64,000 nucleotides of DNA from JABDKJ01 sp964609215 (GCA_964609215.1 CAZSQZ010000015.1:20388-84387), one strand, 5' to 3'. Numbered from the stretch's first letter, positions 53,190-63,791 are shown. The notes: generated from the sequence alone by a model not told the origin. Program-made: numbers and translations.

Positions 53190-53439
53190 AATATATTTGT
53201 TTGTGATTTAAATTTTATGAGTAGAACACTCTTTCATTTGACTTTTATAAAAGTCTATTGATTCTAAATTCAAGGCTAATCTATGGGCAGAATATCGCCA
53301 GGTTCTTCTTTTTGTTATGAGCGGTAGAAATTGATTATGGTATCAGCTAATAATTTGGTCTATGGATAAGCGGTTTAAAGCTTGGATAAACGCTTATATC
53401 GTGTTAAAATGTTTTAAATCAGATGTTTGAATCTGTTGA

Positions 53440-54267
53440 TTACAGGGCTTTACTTTTTACTGCAGCAATTACAGCAATTATTATTACAATAATTAAGTAA
53501 ATCAGAAGTATCAATAAAAGTACACCTATAAACTTCAAAAACTTGAGTAGAATTTGCTGAAAATTGTGTTTATAGAAGCGCGCAAAAGCATAGAGATAAT
53601 AGATGATAGTAAGTGGGTAGAACAACCAGAAAAGAGAAGGCTTGATTAATAGACTCAAGCCTATTAGAAATAAGTTTGCAATGATCATGGTGCCTTGCAA
53701 ATACCCATTGAAAACCAGATGTTCTGCAAAGTTATAGGGCTTTCGGTACACAATTTTTGAAATCAGTGTATAGAAAGGAAGAAAGAGAAAAGAGATGAGA
53801 TAGAAGTGTTGAAGCATAAAAAGATTGACTTGTCTTTGCCCTTCTACTTGATCATCGGAAGTGGGATCTTTAAAAGGATTATCATCATCATAAATTTCTT
53901 CAGCATCGCCTGCATATGAAGTCATTCCTTCAATTAGACTCATGGTTTGTTCTTGCAGCACTTCCAGATATGGATCTTTTAAAATATTAAGCATTAAAGC
54001 GCCAATTGCAGCGCAAATAGCTAAAAAGGAAAGAGGATTGGTAAACTTTTTTCTTACACCACTTATATAGGAACCAAGAACTAATTCAGGTTTAATAAGC
54101 AAATTCTTTAGAGTAACGAAAAAACGATTATCCCAGGAAAAGATATTAGTGGAAAGTTCTTTTAGTAAGCCTTTAAAAGTTAAACGCGCATTTACAATTT
54201 TGCCACCACAATTTGAACAGAACTTATCCTGTTCGGCAAGGTGAGTATTGCAATTTTTGCAGTTCAT
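53440..54267 (-). CDS. DUF3667-like membrane protein with zinc ribbon
   Basis: The N-terminus forms a zinc ribbon (C3, C6, C17, C20), followed by RLTFKGLLKEL and about five membrane helices, the pattern of DUF3667 proteins in Bacteroidota. An acidic loop (about 115-140) separates the helices. The function is unknown. It is flanked by 250 bases of spacer on the left, which holds only a weak inverted repeat (ATAAGCG / CGCTTAT, 53366-53397). Confidence 0.8.
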   Translation of the reverse strand: MNCKNCNTHLAEQDKFCSNCGGKIVNARLTFKGLLKELSTNIFSWDNRFFVTLKNLLIKPELVLGSYISGVRKKFTNPLSFLAICAAIGALMLNILKDPYLEVLQEQTMSLIEGMTSYAGDAEEIYDDDNPFKDPTSDDQVEGQRQVNLFMLQHFYLISFLFLPFYTLISKIVYRKPYNFAEHLVFNGYLQGTMIIANLFLIGLSLLIKPSLFWLFYPLTIIYYLYAFARFYKHNFQQILLKFLKFIGVLLLILLIYLIIVIIIAVIAAVKSKAL

Positions 54268-54418
54268 GAATAACTTTGGCTATTCAATTATACCGATTTT
54301 TACCGAGAACTTAAATCTTGAGTTAATCCGGTGATTTCCTGAATTTTTAGGTTGTATTCAGCTTTGGTATATACCTGATAATTGTCAATCTTATAGTCCC
54401 TAGCTCCGCTAATGGTTT

Positions 54419-55807
54419 TTAATAGCCAAGTTCAATATGATCTTCATCAAGATCTTTTGAACTTATAAGGATAATACTTTGATCAATTGGAATATTGTCG
54501 AATTTGTATTTCGTTTCGTTATGCACACCTGATAACAAAACGAGTTTATCTGTGAAAAACAACTTTACACTATGGTCTTTCTCAAATGAAACAAAGAGCT
54601 GTTGCCTCGGTTTATTAATCTTATATATGAAGTCAATATTATACATTCCGAAACTTTGAACGGGGTAATTGTAGAAACCTGTAATGTTTGATCGAGTTTT
54701 TATAATCGTATCTAGATGCCATGCAAATTTTGCGTCTCCAAGAATCATTTTGGCATTGCGCTTCAAATACTTTTCTTTTTCAGGATAAGCTGCTACTGCT
54801 TTCCTTCGGTTTTTTCTATGTTTCCTATGAACATATTTTCTGGATTTTTTAAGTTTCTTCTTTATCAAGCTAGGAGATTTTCCAGATCCTTTCATTGCTA
54901 GAATTCGGATTTCTTTAGATCTTTCATTTCTTGCCAATTCTTCATTACTCATTCTTGACCAAATTAAACGAGAACCGTCAAGGCCAGAATATCTGAAACT
55001 CAAGGGAATTTCGTCTTCAAGTATCCATTCGCTATTTTCCTCTTCAAGACTTGATCTGAAAATTTCGAACCCTTCCGTATCTTCTTTCTGTTGTGGAACA
55101 CTAATTTCAATTTCTTGGTGCGCTTCAATGAATAGAGGTTCGTCATTTTCCTTAAAACACTCAATTTTTAACATGCCTCTAGATTCTAGAAATTCTTCTC
55201 CATAATTGGTTGTTGTGCCTGATAGTATAGCATCTTTGGTAGTCATGATTTCAAGAGTCTCAAGTCGCACAGTTTTGAGGTAGAGCTTACCGTTTTCATC
55301 AATCAAAGAGAATGCGGGAATTTTAATAATGGTGCCTTGGTCAAGAACTATTGCATTGTTCTCAGTTGGGTCAATTTTATGTTTTTGGGTATTGTCTGAA
55401 ATGTAATCTTGAACATGCGAGGCCTGACTGGCTTTTTCATTTTGAATGACCTCGGGATCAACTACTTTTAAAACCACATCTTGATCTCGAAGTCTTAAAA
55501 GAATATGATTTTCTCTAATTTCCAGTTTCGAATTTGGATGATAAATACTAAAGTCAATCTTGGACCCTTTTGCATTTAACCATTGTTGTAATGCAATGAT
55601 GTTCTGCTCAGAATATTGGTCTTTTGAATTTCTAATTGCTAAAAAATCTTTCCCAGAACAGTTATTTTCTTTAAAGAATAACTCCAACTGTTCAAGTGAA
55701 GATGCTTGGATATTAAGGTCTTTAAAACTTACATTGATTTCATCGGTTTGAGCTTGAACTGAATAAATAAGAAATATGAGAATGATGTTAAGGTATAAGG
55801 CTTTCAT
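54419..55807 (-). CDS. Exported protein of unknown function
   Basis: A protein of about 462 residues. I use ATG 55807, which gives a clear signal peptide (MKALYLNIILIFLIYSVQAQ); ATG 55843 adds 12 unlikely residues. The middle holds a domain seen in other Bacteroidota secreted proteins (DQGTIIKIPAFSLIDENGK, then LETLEIMTTKDAILSG, then GMLKIECF), beta-rich in look and with no catalytic motif. A very basic stretch (about 310-350) rich in Lys and Arg follows. There is no T9SS tail. I cannot assign a function. Confidence 0.75.
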   Translation of the reverse strand: MKALYLNIILIFLIYSVQAQTDEINVSFKDLNIQASSLEQLELFFKENNCSGKDFLAIRNSKDQYSEQNIIALQQWLNAKGSKIDFSIYHPNSKLEIRENHILLRLRDQDVVLKVVDPEVIQNEKASQASHVQDYISDNTQKHKIDPTENNAIVLDQGTIIKIPAFSLIDENGKLYLKTVRLETLEIMTTKDAILSGTTTNYGEEFLESRGMLKIECFKENDEPLFIEAHQEIEISVPQQKEDTEGFEIFRSSLEEENSEWILEDEIPLSFRYSGLDGSRLIWSRMSNEELARNERSKEIRILAMKGSGKSPSLIKKKLKKSRKYVHRKHRKNRRKAVAAYPEKEKYLKRNAKMILGDAKFAWHLDTIIKTRSNITGFYNYPVQSFGMYNIDFIYKINKPRQQLFVSFEKDHSVKLFFTDKLVLLSGVHNETKYKFDNIPIDQSIILISSKDLDEDHIELGY

Positions 55808-55903
55808 TTCTAAGGTTTTAAATTGAACGCAGAGTTCCAGCAATTTATTACCCGGATGAAATTATGCCAATCAAATACAGTTAAAAAATATTAATTTTAA
55901 GCC

Positions 55904-57901
55904 TTATACTAACTCTTCGTAACTTAAAATTTGAGAGGAAATTCCTTGACCATTTTCAACTACGTAGCTATTCATTTGCTTCTTGTCTATTTTTCTTGCC
56001 TTTACTTTATCCTCTATTTGTAAGTCAACAGCTTTTCTGAGTTTGTTGAAATTATCTTTATCCAATATTGGAGTTAGCACTTCTATTCTATGATCTAGGT
56101 TTCGTGTCATCCAATCTGCCGAACCCATGTACATTTTTTCTTTCCCTCCACTACAGAAAATATAGACTCTTGCATGTTCTAGAAACTGACCAACAATACT
56201 TGTAACAAATATATTTTCTGATTGCCCCTTCACTCCGGGAATTAAACAACAGATTCCACGAATTATTAAGCGCACACAGACACCTGCATTACTTGCTTCA
56301 TAAAGCTTCTCAATAAGCTTCTTGTCTTGCAAGCTATTCATTTTTAAAATAATATATGCCTCATTGACTTTTTTTGCTTGTTCAATTTCAGCATCTACCA
56401 AAGCAGTCATTTCTTTTCTGCTGTTAAAAGGAGAAATAAGTAAACGTTTTGATTTAGGCACTATTAACTTTCCTTCCAAGACTTTGAATACTTGTAATAG
56501 GTCTGAACAAATTTTCTTTCTAGCAGTCATTAAACCGAAGTCGGTATATATTTTGGAAGTTTTTTCGTTGAAATTTCCACTTCCAATATATCCATAGCCT
56601 TTCATTACACCTTCTTCTTCTCTGCAGATATAGAGTATTTTTGAATGGACCTTTATGCCTGGATAGCTATACATAACCCTGGCACCAGCATCGCTTAATT
56701 TTTGTCCCCAATAGATATTATTCTCTTCATCAAAACGAGCTTTTGTTTCAATGAAGACATAAACATCTATACCATTTTTAACAGCTTCCAATAATGCTTT
56801 TGCTACTGCAGAATCTTTTGAAACTCTGTACAGCGTCATCTTAATTTGAGCAACACTGGAATCTTTTGATGCTTCTTCAATAAGCCTTACTACATCGGAA
56901 AAGGACTCGTAAGGAAAATAAAACAATCTATCCTTAACACTTATCGCGTCAAACATGTTTTCAAAGTTGGCAAGATCCTTTTGCCGCTTCGGTTCCAAAT
57001 CTTTTGCAGATAAATCTTTTTCGGTAGGGTTGGGGAAGGCAAAGAAGTCCTTTAAATTATGGTAATTCCCTCCGCAAACAATATCTGTTTCATTGATATC
57101 CAAAAAAGTTTTGAAGGCTTCTTGAATTTCCTCTGGCATCTCTTTTTCGATAAGCGCTCGTGTGACCTGCCCACTATCTCTATTTGGAAGGGACGAGATA
57201 ATTTTTTCCAAAAGGTTTCCAGAGTATTCATCTTCAATATAGAGTTCAGCATCTCTGGATATCTTAATACTATAAAATGGGCAATTGTATTGACTTTCCA
57301 GAGCGTATTTCAATATATCATCTACATAAACGATTCTGTGATTTTGGGTTTTAGGTAATTTTACAAAACGATTTGAACCTCCCGGTATTTCAACCGAAAC
57401 TAAACCATCATTTGGGCTAAGACCAAAAAGATAAAGTGATTCACTTTCAAAAGATAGGCGGTCTTCTTCACTCTTTAATTGGGTTCTAACAACAAGTTGA
57501 CTCTCCAAATTTGATTTGTAAAAGTCCAGAGCAAATGTTTTTAATTCATCATTAAAGTCAGAAAAATGGATCAGTTCAATACCTTCTTCTAAAAGCAGAG
57601 GACAGATTTGCTTACTGTATATTTCTCCGAGTTCATCCCCCTGTTTGTTCACCTCTTTTTTAATGGCTTTGAGTAATCGATTAGGTTTGGAAATCAGTTT
57701 CTTTCTAAAATTCTTTTTTAAGCCTCTAATCTTTCTGATATCTGAAACTCTTACTTTGAAAAATTCATCCAAATTTGCCGAATAAATAGCCAGAAACTTG
57801 ATGCGTTCATACAAAGGGTTTCTGTTATCCCGTGCTTCCTGCAATACACGATGATTAAATCTAAGCCAAGAGAGATCTCTATCAAAATAAGTGTGTTCCA
57901 T
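55904..57901 (-). CDS. ppk1: Polyphosphate kinase 1
   Basis: Makes polyphosphate chains reversibly from ATP. The N-terminal domain begins DRDLSWLRFNHRVLQEA with SANLDEFFKVRV, typical of PPK1. The two phospholipase-D-like domains carry the active-site histidines: H419 in GIKVHSK and H576 in QFLEHARVY, with GSADWMTRNLDHRIE near the end. The length of 665 residues is normal. It stands alone on the minus strand. Confidence 0.96.
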   Translation of the reverse strand: MEHTYFDRDLSWLRFNHRVLQEARDNRNPLYERIKFLAIYSANLDEFFKVRVSDIRKIRGLKKNFRKKLISKPNRLLKAIKKEVNKQGDELGEIYSKQICPLLLEEGIELIHFSDFNDELKTFALDFYKSNLESQLVVRTQLKSEEDRLSFESESLYLFGLSPNDGLVSVEIPGGSNRFVKLPKTQNHRIVYVDDILKYALESQYNCPFYSIKISRDAELYIEDEYSGNLLEKIISSLPNRDSGQVTRALIEKEMPEEIQEAFKTFLDINETDIVCGGNYHNLKDFFAFPNPTEKDLSAKDLEPKRQKDLANFENMFDAISVKDRLFYFPYESFSDVVRLIEEASKDSSVAQIKMTLYRVSKDSAVAKALLEAVKNGIDVYVFIETKARFDEENNIYWGQKLSDAGARVMYSYPGIKVHSKILYICREEEGVMKGYGYIGSGNFNEKTSKIYTDFGLMTARKKICSDLLQVFKVLEGKLIVPKSKRLLISPFNSRKEMTALVDAEIEQAKKVNEAYIILKMNSLQDKKLIEKLYEASNAGVCVRLIIRGICCLIPGVKGQSENIFVTSIVGQFLEHARVYIFCSGGKEKMYMGSADWMTRNLDHRIEVLTPILDKDNFNKLRKAVDLQIEDKVKARKIDKKQMNSYVVENGQGISSQILSYEELV

Positions 57902-57976
57902 TGCGGAAAATTAACACAGTTTTTTCAAGGAAAATAGGAAATCGAAAGATTTATAAACGATTGTCGGATAAAGTAT

Positions 57977-58444
57977 TTAAATCGTATAAATGATCTTTTT
58001 TAGAAGCGCTACTTGACCTAGGTGATAATGCATGTGCTCAATAATCCCCAAAATGTTTCTGAAGTAATTACCGTATTTCTCATCTTCGAAATTTTTCAAA
58101 AGTAGGTTTTCATCCATTTTTTCAAGAAGCACGGCAGTCTCTTCTGCATTCTTCCAAAAACTGCTTTGAAGCTCTTCCCAGTCCTTTTGATTTGAAATAT
58201 TGGGAAGCATGAAACTTTCTTTGTCTTTTCCATTCAATCCTTTTTTCTCTAAAACTTCTTTGAGAACATTTACATAATAGCTTATATGGTATGAAAGCGT
58301 TGCGATACTATTTTCATTGTCCTTTTGTTTTATGGCAATATCCCAAGGTACATTACTCAGCTGATCTCTTAGATTAGAACATGACCAATTTCCACCAAAA
58401 TGTACCTCTCTTAAATGTTTTGCCAATTGCTTTGTTATACTCAT
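57977..58444 (-). CDS. DinB-like four-helix protein
   Basis: A 155-residue protein with the look of the DinB/DUF1572 superfamily: four long helices and histidines in the metal-site positions (LSYHISYY in helix 2; EHMHYHLGQVALLKK in the last helix). Such proteins bind a metal and include thiol-dependent transferases, but most have no known role. It lies between ppk1 and the divergent acs gene. Confidence 0.82.
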   Translation of the reverse strand: MSITKQLAKHLREVHFGGNWSCSNLRDQLSNVPWDIAIKQKDNENSIATLSYHISYYVNVLKEVLEKKGLNGKDKESFMLPNISNQKDWEELQSSFWKNAEETAVLLEKMDENLLLKNFEDEKYGNYFRNILGIIEHMHYHLGQVALLKKIIYTI

Positions 58445-58524
58445 GCCTCTTGTTTTTTAGTTTAATGAATGATTCACAAATGTGGTAAACAAATACTATG
58501 TGTGCAGTACTCAAGTGAAATTAA

Positions 58525-58555
58525 TTGTTTTTTATTGCAAACAGAATTACCTTGC
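58525..58555 (+). promoter_or_regulatory. Bacteroidota-type promoter for acs
   Basis: TTG (58525-58527), a 20-base spacer and TACCTTGC (58548-58555) fit the TTG / TAnnTTTG promoter of this phylum with one base off in the -7 element. Transcription would start near 58561, 28 bases before the acs ATG. Confidence 0.45.
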
Positions 58556-58588
58556 GTTAATCTCTATATTTAACAGTATAATATTGCT

Positions 58589-60508
58589 ATGACTACTCAA
58601 ATCAAAGACCTACAGCACTATAAAGAAGTTTATCAGGAATCTATAAGTAATCCGGAAGCTTTTTGGAAAAAGGAAGCGGAAACCTTTGAATGGTTTAAGC
58701 CATTCGATACCGTATGCAAATGGAATTTTAAGGAACCGGATGTAAAATGGTTTTTGAATGGGAAGACCAATATAACTTACAATTGCTTAGATAGACATTT
58801 AGAAACAAGAGCTGATGAGACGGCTATTATTTGGGAGCCCAATAATCCTAATGCAGAGGTTAGAAACATTAGTTATCGGGAATTACATGCCGAAGTTTGC
58901 AAATGCGCGAATGGACTGAAAGCTCTTGGAGTTAGTAAAGGAGATAGAGTAGTGTTCTATATGCCAATGGTTCCAGAATTGGCAATTGCTGTTTTAGCAT
59001 GTGCAAGAATAGGAGCTGTTCACTCTGTGGTTTTTGCTGGATTCTCTGCTCAAGCATTAGCAGACAGAGTTGATGATGCTTCTGCGAAAATGATTATTTG
59101 CTCGGATTATAATAGGAGAGGTGCCAAGAATATTCCTGTGAAAGAAGTGGTTGATGAGGCCATGAATATTGGTTGCAATAGCGTAGAAAAAGTAATCGTT
59201 CATAAGAATACTGGAGCGGAAGTGAACTGGTCAGATGATTGCGATATGTGGTGGGATGATATGCTCAACGGGCAAAGTACAGAGTGTCCGGCTGAGGAGA
59301 TGGATAGTGAAGATTTGTTGTTCATTCTATATACTTCGGGTTCAACAGGAAAGCCAAAGGGAGTAGTGCACACAGTCGGAGGTTATATGGTTTACGCTTG
59401 TTTCAGCTTTAGAAATGTATTTCAATACAAAGAAGGAGATGTCTACTGGTGTACAGCGGACATTGGTTGGATAACAGGACATTCCTATATCATTTACGGT
59501 CCACTCTTGGCAGGAGCGAAGAGCATTATGTTTGAAGGTGTTCCTACTTTTCCAGACGCTGGTCGCTTTTGGCAAATTTGTGAAAAACATAAGGTCAATC
59601 AATTTTATACTGCACCAACAGCTATTCGGGCTTTAATGGCAAAAGGAGATGAATGGCCTGCTAAATATGATCTTTCATCTATAAAAGTGTTAGGTTCGGT
59701 TGGTGAACCTATTAATGAAGAGGCTTGGCATTGGTATGATAAACATATTGGAAAGGGAAATGCGCCCATTGTAGATACCTGGTGGCAAACGGAAACAGGA
59801 GGTATAATGTTAACTCCATTGCCTGGAATTACAGATACAAAACCTACTTACGCCTCCTATCCAATGCCGGGTGTTCAACCTGTGTTAGTGGATTCAGAGG
59901 GTAATGTACTAGAAGGAAATGAGGTAGAAGGATTGCTTTGTATAAAGCACCCTTGGCCATCAATGATAAGAACTACTTATGGCGATCACGAGCGATGCAG
60001 ACAGGTTTATTTTTCTGCTTTTGAAAATATGTATTTCACCGGTGATGGAGCGAGAAAAGATGCAGATGGCAGAATTAGAGTAATAGGAAGAGTAGATGAT
60101 GTAATCAACGTTTCAGGACATAGAATGGGAACTGCTGAAGTGGAGAATGCCATTAATGAGCACCCAGATGTTATTGAGTCCGCGGTGGTAGGTTTTCCTC
60201 ATGATATTAAAGGACAAGGCATCTATGCTTATGTCATCAGTCAGGGTAAGGAATTGGATGATGCCTTTCGAAAAGAAATAATAGCTGTGGTAAGTAAGGA
60301 GATTGGACCAATCGCAAAACCGGATTGTATTCAATTTACCAATGGATTACCCAAAACACGTTCTGGCAAAATAATGCGAAGAATATTGAGAAAGATTGCT
60401 TCCAATGATACCAGCAATTTGGGTGATGTTTCTACGCTTTTAAATCCGGAAGTGGTTGAACAACTTATTGAAGGTGCTAAGGAAGTGCAGGGTGAGATTT
60501 TGAGTTAA
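58589..60508 (+). CDS. acs: Acetyl-CoA synthetase
   Basis: An AMP-forming ligase that activates acetate to acetyl-CoA. It has the P-loop YTSGSTGKPKG (about 248-258), the acetate-pocket region DTWWQTETGG, and the C-terminal PKTRSGKIMRR with the catalytic lysine at about 594, the residue acetylated in other bacteria. The length of 639 residues is typical. It has its own promoter and a terminator, and is divergent from the DinB-like gene. Confidence 0.96.
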   Translation: MTTQIKDLQHYKEVYQESISNPEAFWKKEAETFEWFKPFDTVCKWNFKEPDVKWFLNGKTNITYNCLDRHLETRADETAIIWEPNNPNAEVRNISYRELHAEVCKCANGLKALGVSKGDRVVFYMPMVPELAIAVLACARIGAVHSVVFAGFSAQALADRVDDASAKMIICSDYNRRGAKNIPVKEVVDEAMNIGCNSVEKVIVHKNTGAEVNWSDDCDMWWDDMLNGQSTECPAEEMDSEDLLFILYTSGSTGKPKGVVHTVGGYMVYACFSFRNVFQYKEGDVYWCTADIGWITGHSYIIYGPLLAGAKSIMFEGVPTFPDAGRFWQICEKHKVNQFYTAPTAIRALMAKGDEWPAKYDLSSIKVLGSVGEPINEEAWHWYDKHIGKGNAPIVDTWWQTETGGIMLTPLPGITDTKPTYASYPMPGVQPVLVDSEGNVLEGNEVEGLLCIKHPWPSMIRTTYGDHERCRQVYFSAFENMYFTGDGARKDADGRIRVIGRVDDVINVSGHRMGTAEVENAINEHPDVIESAVVGFPHDIKGQGIYAYVISQGKELDDAFRKEIIAVVSKEIGPIAKPDCIQFTNGLPKTRSGKIMRRILRKIASNDTSNLGDVSTLLNPEVVEQLIEGAKEVQGEILS

Positions 60509-60605
60509 TGGTGAAAATAGTTGGCTGGCTTATAGTTTGTTAGTTAGTTGGGTGATTTGATAATTTGGACTTGTTACCCTTATTTAGACTGTCCGATTTG
60601 CCAGG

Positions 60606-60637
60606 TTGGAGGCTTTCAATTCATGGCCTCCTTTTTT
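60606..60637 (+). terminator. Terminator after acs
   Basis: GGAGGC (60608-60613) pairs with GCCTCC (60626-60631) across 12 bases, extended by TT/TT edges, and six Ts follow. It lies 100 bases after the acs stop and 31 bases before the convergent GT39 gene end. Confidence 0.75.
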
Positions 60638-60667
60638 CTTTGAGGACACTTTTGCCAGCAAAAAAGT

Positions 60668-62332
60668 CTAATCCCTTTTTACCAATAACAATTCTTGTTT
60701 CAACCATTTATCTTCAATCCTGCCATAAACATGTACAAGATTTGTATCAATTGATTTACTTGGAGCTAAGTAAAATTGATTGGCTTGCATTACCGTGTCA
60801 AACTGCATAATTTGATCAGTGGATTTTGTAATGTAATAGGGGATTTGATAAGCTAGTAAGGGTGCTGAAGTAATGTTTACTTCTTCTAATTGAATACTTC
60901 CTATGGAGGCATTAGTAGAAAAAGTATAAGGACGTTTCCCATACCAAAATATGGGTTCTTGTTGTGTAATGGCTAGTAATTTATTGACCTCTTTTTCGTA
61001 TTGCTTGCTTGAATTTTCTTGGGCTAGGGGTAAATACAAAACATTGAATGTCAATCGACAAAAAACAATGAATAAAACAAAAGCTGAAATTCTCATGGTT
61101 TTGAACTTCCAATACACAGCTCCTATTCCAATAGACATCACGAGTAAGAGAACAATTTTGAGCTGGAAATAATCAATCAATTCAAAATAGGAGGGCAAAA
61201 ATAAGGTGGAGATTAACCCTAAAAAGATTATTGATATGATACCCAGAAATAGTTTTTGCCAAACTTTATCCAATAGCGTATCCCTTTTTCTATGCGCAAA
61301 AAAGTAAGCAAGATACATGCAGAAAAAGGGAAAAAACATATACAGATATCTTGATCTATAATCAGAGGTAAACCAATATATAAGTATATTACTCAAGATG
61401 AAAATTCCGGCAAAAAGCAATAGCTTTTGGTGCTTTACTTTTTGTATAAAATCTGTTCTAAAGAAAAAAAGCGAAAACAGACTCCAAGGCAATAGTAATT
61501 GCAGAAAATAAAAAGGAAAGCGAAGACTGCTCATAAATACATTTGAGGATTGTGCATCAAGTCCAGTTTTCATGGAAGCCTCTTGAAATAATCTAACCGC
61601 AAAACCAAGCCCATCATTATGCTGATCGTAAACGAAGAAATACCCTCCAACAATTCCCAGGAATAAGCATCCACTTAAGATATGTTTCCAGCCAAAAAAT
61701 AATTTAAATTCTCTTTTGTAGAACAGCCAACAAATCAAGGTGATTCCCTGAAAAGCGATAGATGGAGGACCTTTGGTCAGTGTTCCTATTGCGGCCAGAA
61801 AGTAGGAGATCAAAAACATCTTTAAGAAATCCCCTCGGCTGTAAAAGAAGAATATTGAAATCACCTGTAAATAGGAAACCAAGCTGAAAAACAAGTCAAT
61901 TTCTCCAGCATTAACGGAGCCATAAAATAGAATGTCAGCAGAGGTGAAAAAGAACAATGAAGACAAGAGTGCTACTTCTTTGGATATGAATTTTTTAACG
62001 AAAAAGTAATTCATACAGCCCATCAATAAAAAAGATAAGATGGAGGGAATCCTTAAAACCCATTCTTCAAAAGAGTTGAAAATTTGAGAAGCCCCAGCCA
62101 ATAACCAATTAAAAACAGGAGGCTTGTTGTAATATGCCCAGCCATTGATTTGCGGGGCGATATACTCGCCCGAAAGAACCATCTCCATTGCAACTATAGC
62201 TCTTCTCGGCTCTTCAGCTCTGAGGTTTAAAACATCATTCCAAAAAAATAAAACAACGAACAAGAGTAACAGACTAAGTATGATTATGGATTTATTGGAA
62301 AGGTATTTCTTCAACAGAAAATTTTGAACCAA
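60668..62332 (-). CDS. GT39-family (ArnT/PMT-like) membrane glycosyltransferase
   Basis: A polytopic membrane protein of 554 residues. The first periplasmic loop has EEPRRAIVAMEMV and NGWAYYNKPPVFNWLLAGA, the acidic/KPP loop of ArnT-like transferases, which move a sugar from a lipid-phosphate donor to lipid A or protein. About 12 helices follow. The C-terminal ~120 residues form a small soluble domain. The start is TTG 62332 or, six codons later, TTG 62314; the latter gives a cleaner MKKYLSNKS-like N-terminus, and 62330-62337 read on the minus strand as TATATTTG, a possible -7 promoter element. Confidence 0.88.
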   Translation of the reverse strand: MVQNFLLKKYLSNKSIIILSLLLLFVVLFFWNDVLNLRAEEPRRAIVAMEMVLSGEYIAPQINGWAYYNKPPVFNWLLAGASQIFNSFEEWVLRIPSILSFLLMGCMNYFFVKKFISKEVALLSSLFFFTSADILFYGSVNAGEIDLFFSLVSYLQVISIFFFYSRGDFLKMFLISYFLAAIGTLTKGPPSIAFQGITLICWLFYKREFKLFFGWKHILSGCLFLGIVGGYFFVYDQHNDGLGFAVRLFQEASMKTGLDAQSSNVFMSSLRFPFYFLQLLLPWSLFSLFFFRTDFIQKVKHQKLLLFAGIFILSNILIYWFTSDYRSRYLYMFFPFFCMYLAYFFAHRKRDTLLDKVWQKLFLGIISIIFLGLISTLFLPSYFELIDYFQLKIVLLLVMSIGIGAVYWKFKTMRISAFVLFIVFCRLTFNVLYLPLAQENSSKQYEKEVNKLLAITQQEPIFWYGKRPYTFSTNASIGSIQLEEVNITSAPLLAYQIPYYITKSTDQIMQFDTVMQANQFYLAPSKSIDTNLVHVYGRIEDKWLKQELLLVKRD

Positions 62333-62501
62333 ATATAGACAGTGTATGCCTAATCTCGTTATGAGATTATATAAATTCTAAAAATGGGAAATATTTAGAA
62401 TGTAAAATACGAAGCGTCATGGTATCTAGGGAAAATTAACGTTTTCAAAATGAGAGAAAGTTGGTTATGCCCTTTGGATTATATCTTCTTAGTTTTCCAT
62501 T

Positions 62502-63407
62502 TTATTCTGATTTTTGATTCCAAGGTATCCGTAATTTTTCAATGATGTAATTCTTGTAGCCAATGTCAATACTGAAATAGTCTTTTAAGAAATTCTTTAA
62601 TCTATCCTTCAATGTTTTTCGATTAAACGAAATGTCATAATCAAAGGCCCAATTCTTTTCACTTATCCTTTTCTTCATCACCTGTGGATGTTCTCCTGAA
62701 AAAAGGGTCAATTCTTTAATGTCTTTATGGTAATCAAACTTTTCAACTATTGGAACATTGTCTTTGATCCATTTATCATCATGCCAATACTTGTTGAAAT
62801 TCTCTTGTTTCTTTTGCATTGACCTAGGGTCTTTCACCCACCCATAATGATATACATAAGCTCCAATGGGATGCACACTTAATTTCTTATCATCCTCTTT
62901 TCTAAAACCTTGTGCATCTCTATAGGAATAGATGGATTTGTTATTTCGGATCACTCTAATTTCATGCTTGTACCAATTGGAAGATGTGCCGATATAGTCA
63001 TAGGAACCATAAAAATGAGCATAATTGAACAATAAGCCGTCAATGTATTCCTCGTCTTTAAGCGCTTTCATTGCTTCATAAATTTGATCAAGATACTTTT
63101 CATGAATCACCTCGTCTCCCTGAATGTAGAAAGCCCAATCAGAATCTTCAGAAATATGCGCAAAAGCTTTATCCGTCTCCAACGCTAATACCTGTCCTCC
63201 TTGTCGTTTGTTTTCATCCCATTCGGTCTCAATGATTCTAACTTTGTCCTTATCAATTTGTTCAATGAGCTTCAAGGTATCGTCATCAGATTTTCCAACA
63301 GCTACTACAAATTCATCACAAATAGGCAATATTGATTTTATCGCCTCCTCTATGGGATAGTCGAAGATTAAAGCGTTTTTAATAAATGTAAATCCTGAAA
63401 CTTTCAT
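62502..63407 (-). CDS. GT2-like glycosyltransferase
   Basis: A 301-residue transferase with a GT-A core: MKVSGFTFIKNALIFDYPI at the N-terminus, DEFVVAVGKSDDDT, then YIQGDEVIH, where D is the metal-site acidic residue. Relatives act in polysaccharide and lipid-glycan assembly. There is no membrane segment. It starts two bases after the small upstream gene (63410), so the pair is co-transcribed. Donor and acceptor are unknown. Confidence 0.85.
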   Translation of the reverse strand: MKVSGFTFIKNALIFDYPIEEAIKSILPICDEFVVAVGKSDDDTLKLIEQIDKDKVRIIETEWDENKRQGGQVLALETDKAFAHISEDSDWAFYIQGDEVIHEKYLDQIYEAMKALKDEEYIDGLLFNYAHFYGSYDYIGTSSNWYKHEIRVIRNNKSIYSYRDAQGFRKEDDKKLSVHPIGAYVYHYGWVKDPRSMQKKQENFNKYWHDDKWIKDNVPIVEKFDYHKDIKELTLFSGEHPQVMKKRISEKNWAFDYDISFNRKTLKDRLKNFLKDYFSIDIGYKNYIIEKLRIPWNQKSE

Positions 63408-63409
63408 TG

Positions 63410-63751
63410 TTATTTTAAATCAATTTCAAAATTCAAATTTAATTTTTGGTCAAAGTGCATTTGTTGAATCTTATTTATTACTTGCCCCATTAAAAATTCA
63501 ATATTTGATTTTTCTAATTCTAGTTCATTCAAATTATCATAAATGGTGTCTTCATGATCCAACAGTTCTCCCTTACTGTTATCTAACTCCGTGACATCAA
63601 AAACAGAAATTTTTCCTGTGGATAAAATCTTTACATCATAGTAGGCTATGATTTTTGCAGGTTTTTCAGAAATCAAGTCGTTTCCCTTCCATTTTTTGAT
63701 AATGTAAGGTTCACGTTGCTCATTTTTGTTTATTTGAAAATCTAAAATCAT
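63410..63751 (-). CDS. Small protein of unknown function
   Basis: A 113-residue, acidic, soluble protein that I do not recognise. It shows an alternating beta pattern at the N-terminus (PAKIIAYYDVKIL, KISVFDVTEL) and a C-terminal helix (about 75-100). It has no signal peptide or cysteines. It is followed two bases later by the glycosyltransferase gene. The good fit to the operon spacing and a clear ATG make it likely to be real. Confidence 0.65.
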   Translation of the reverse strand: MILDFQINKNEQREPYIIKKWKGNDLISEKPAKIIAYYDVKILSTGKISVFDVTELDNSKGELLDHEDTIYDNLNELELEKSNIEFLMGQVINKIQQMHFDQKLNLNFEIDLK

Positions 63752-63791
63752 TTTTAATTACCACCAGCAAAAACGATTAGTGTATGTGGCG

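Noticed and set aside
53366..53397. ATAAGCG / CGCTTAT inverted repeat in the spacer before yiaA-like gene
   Set aside because: The arms are only 7 bp with an 18-base loop and no T-run; too weak to call a site.
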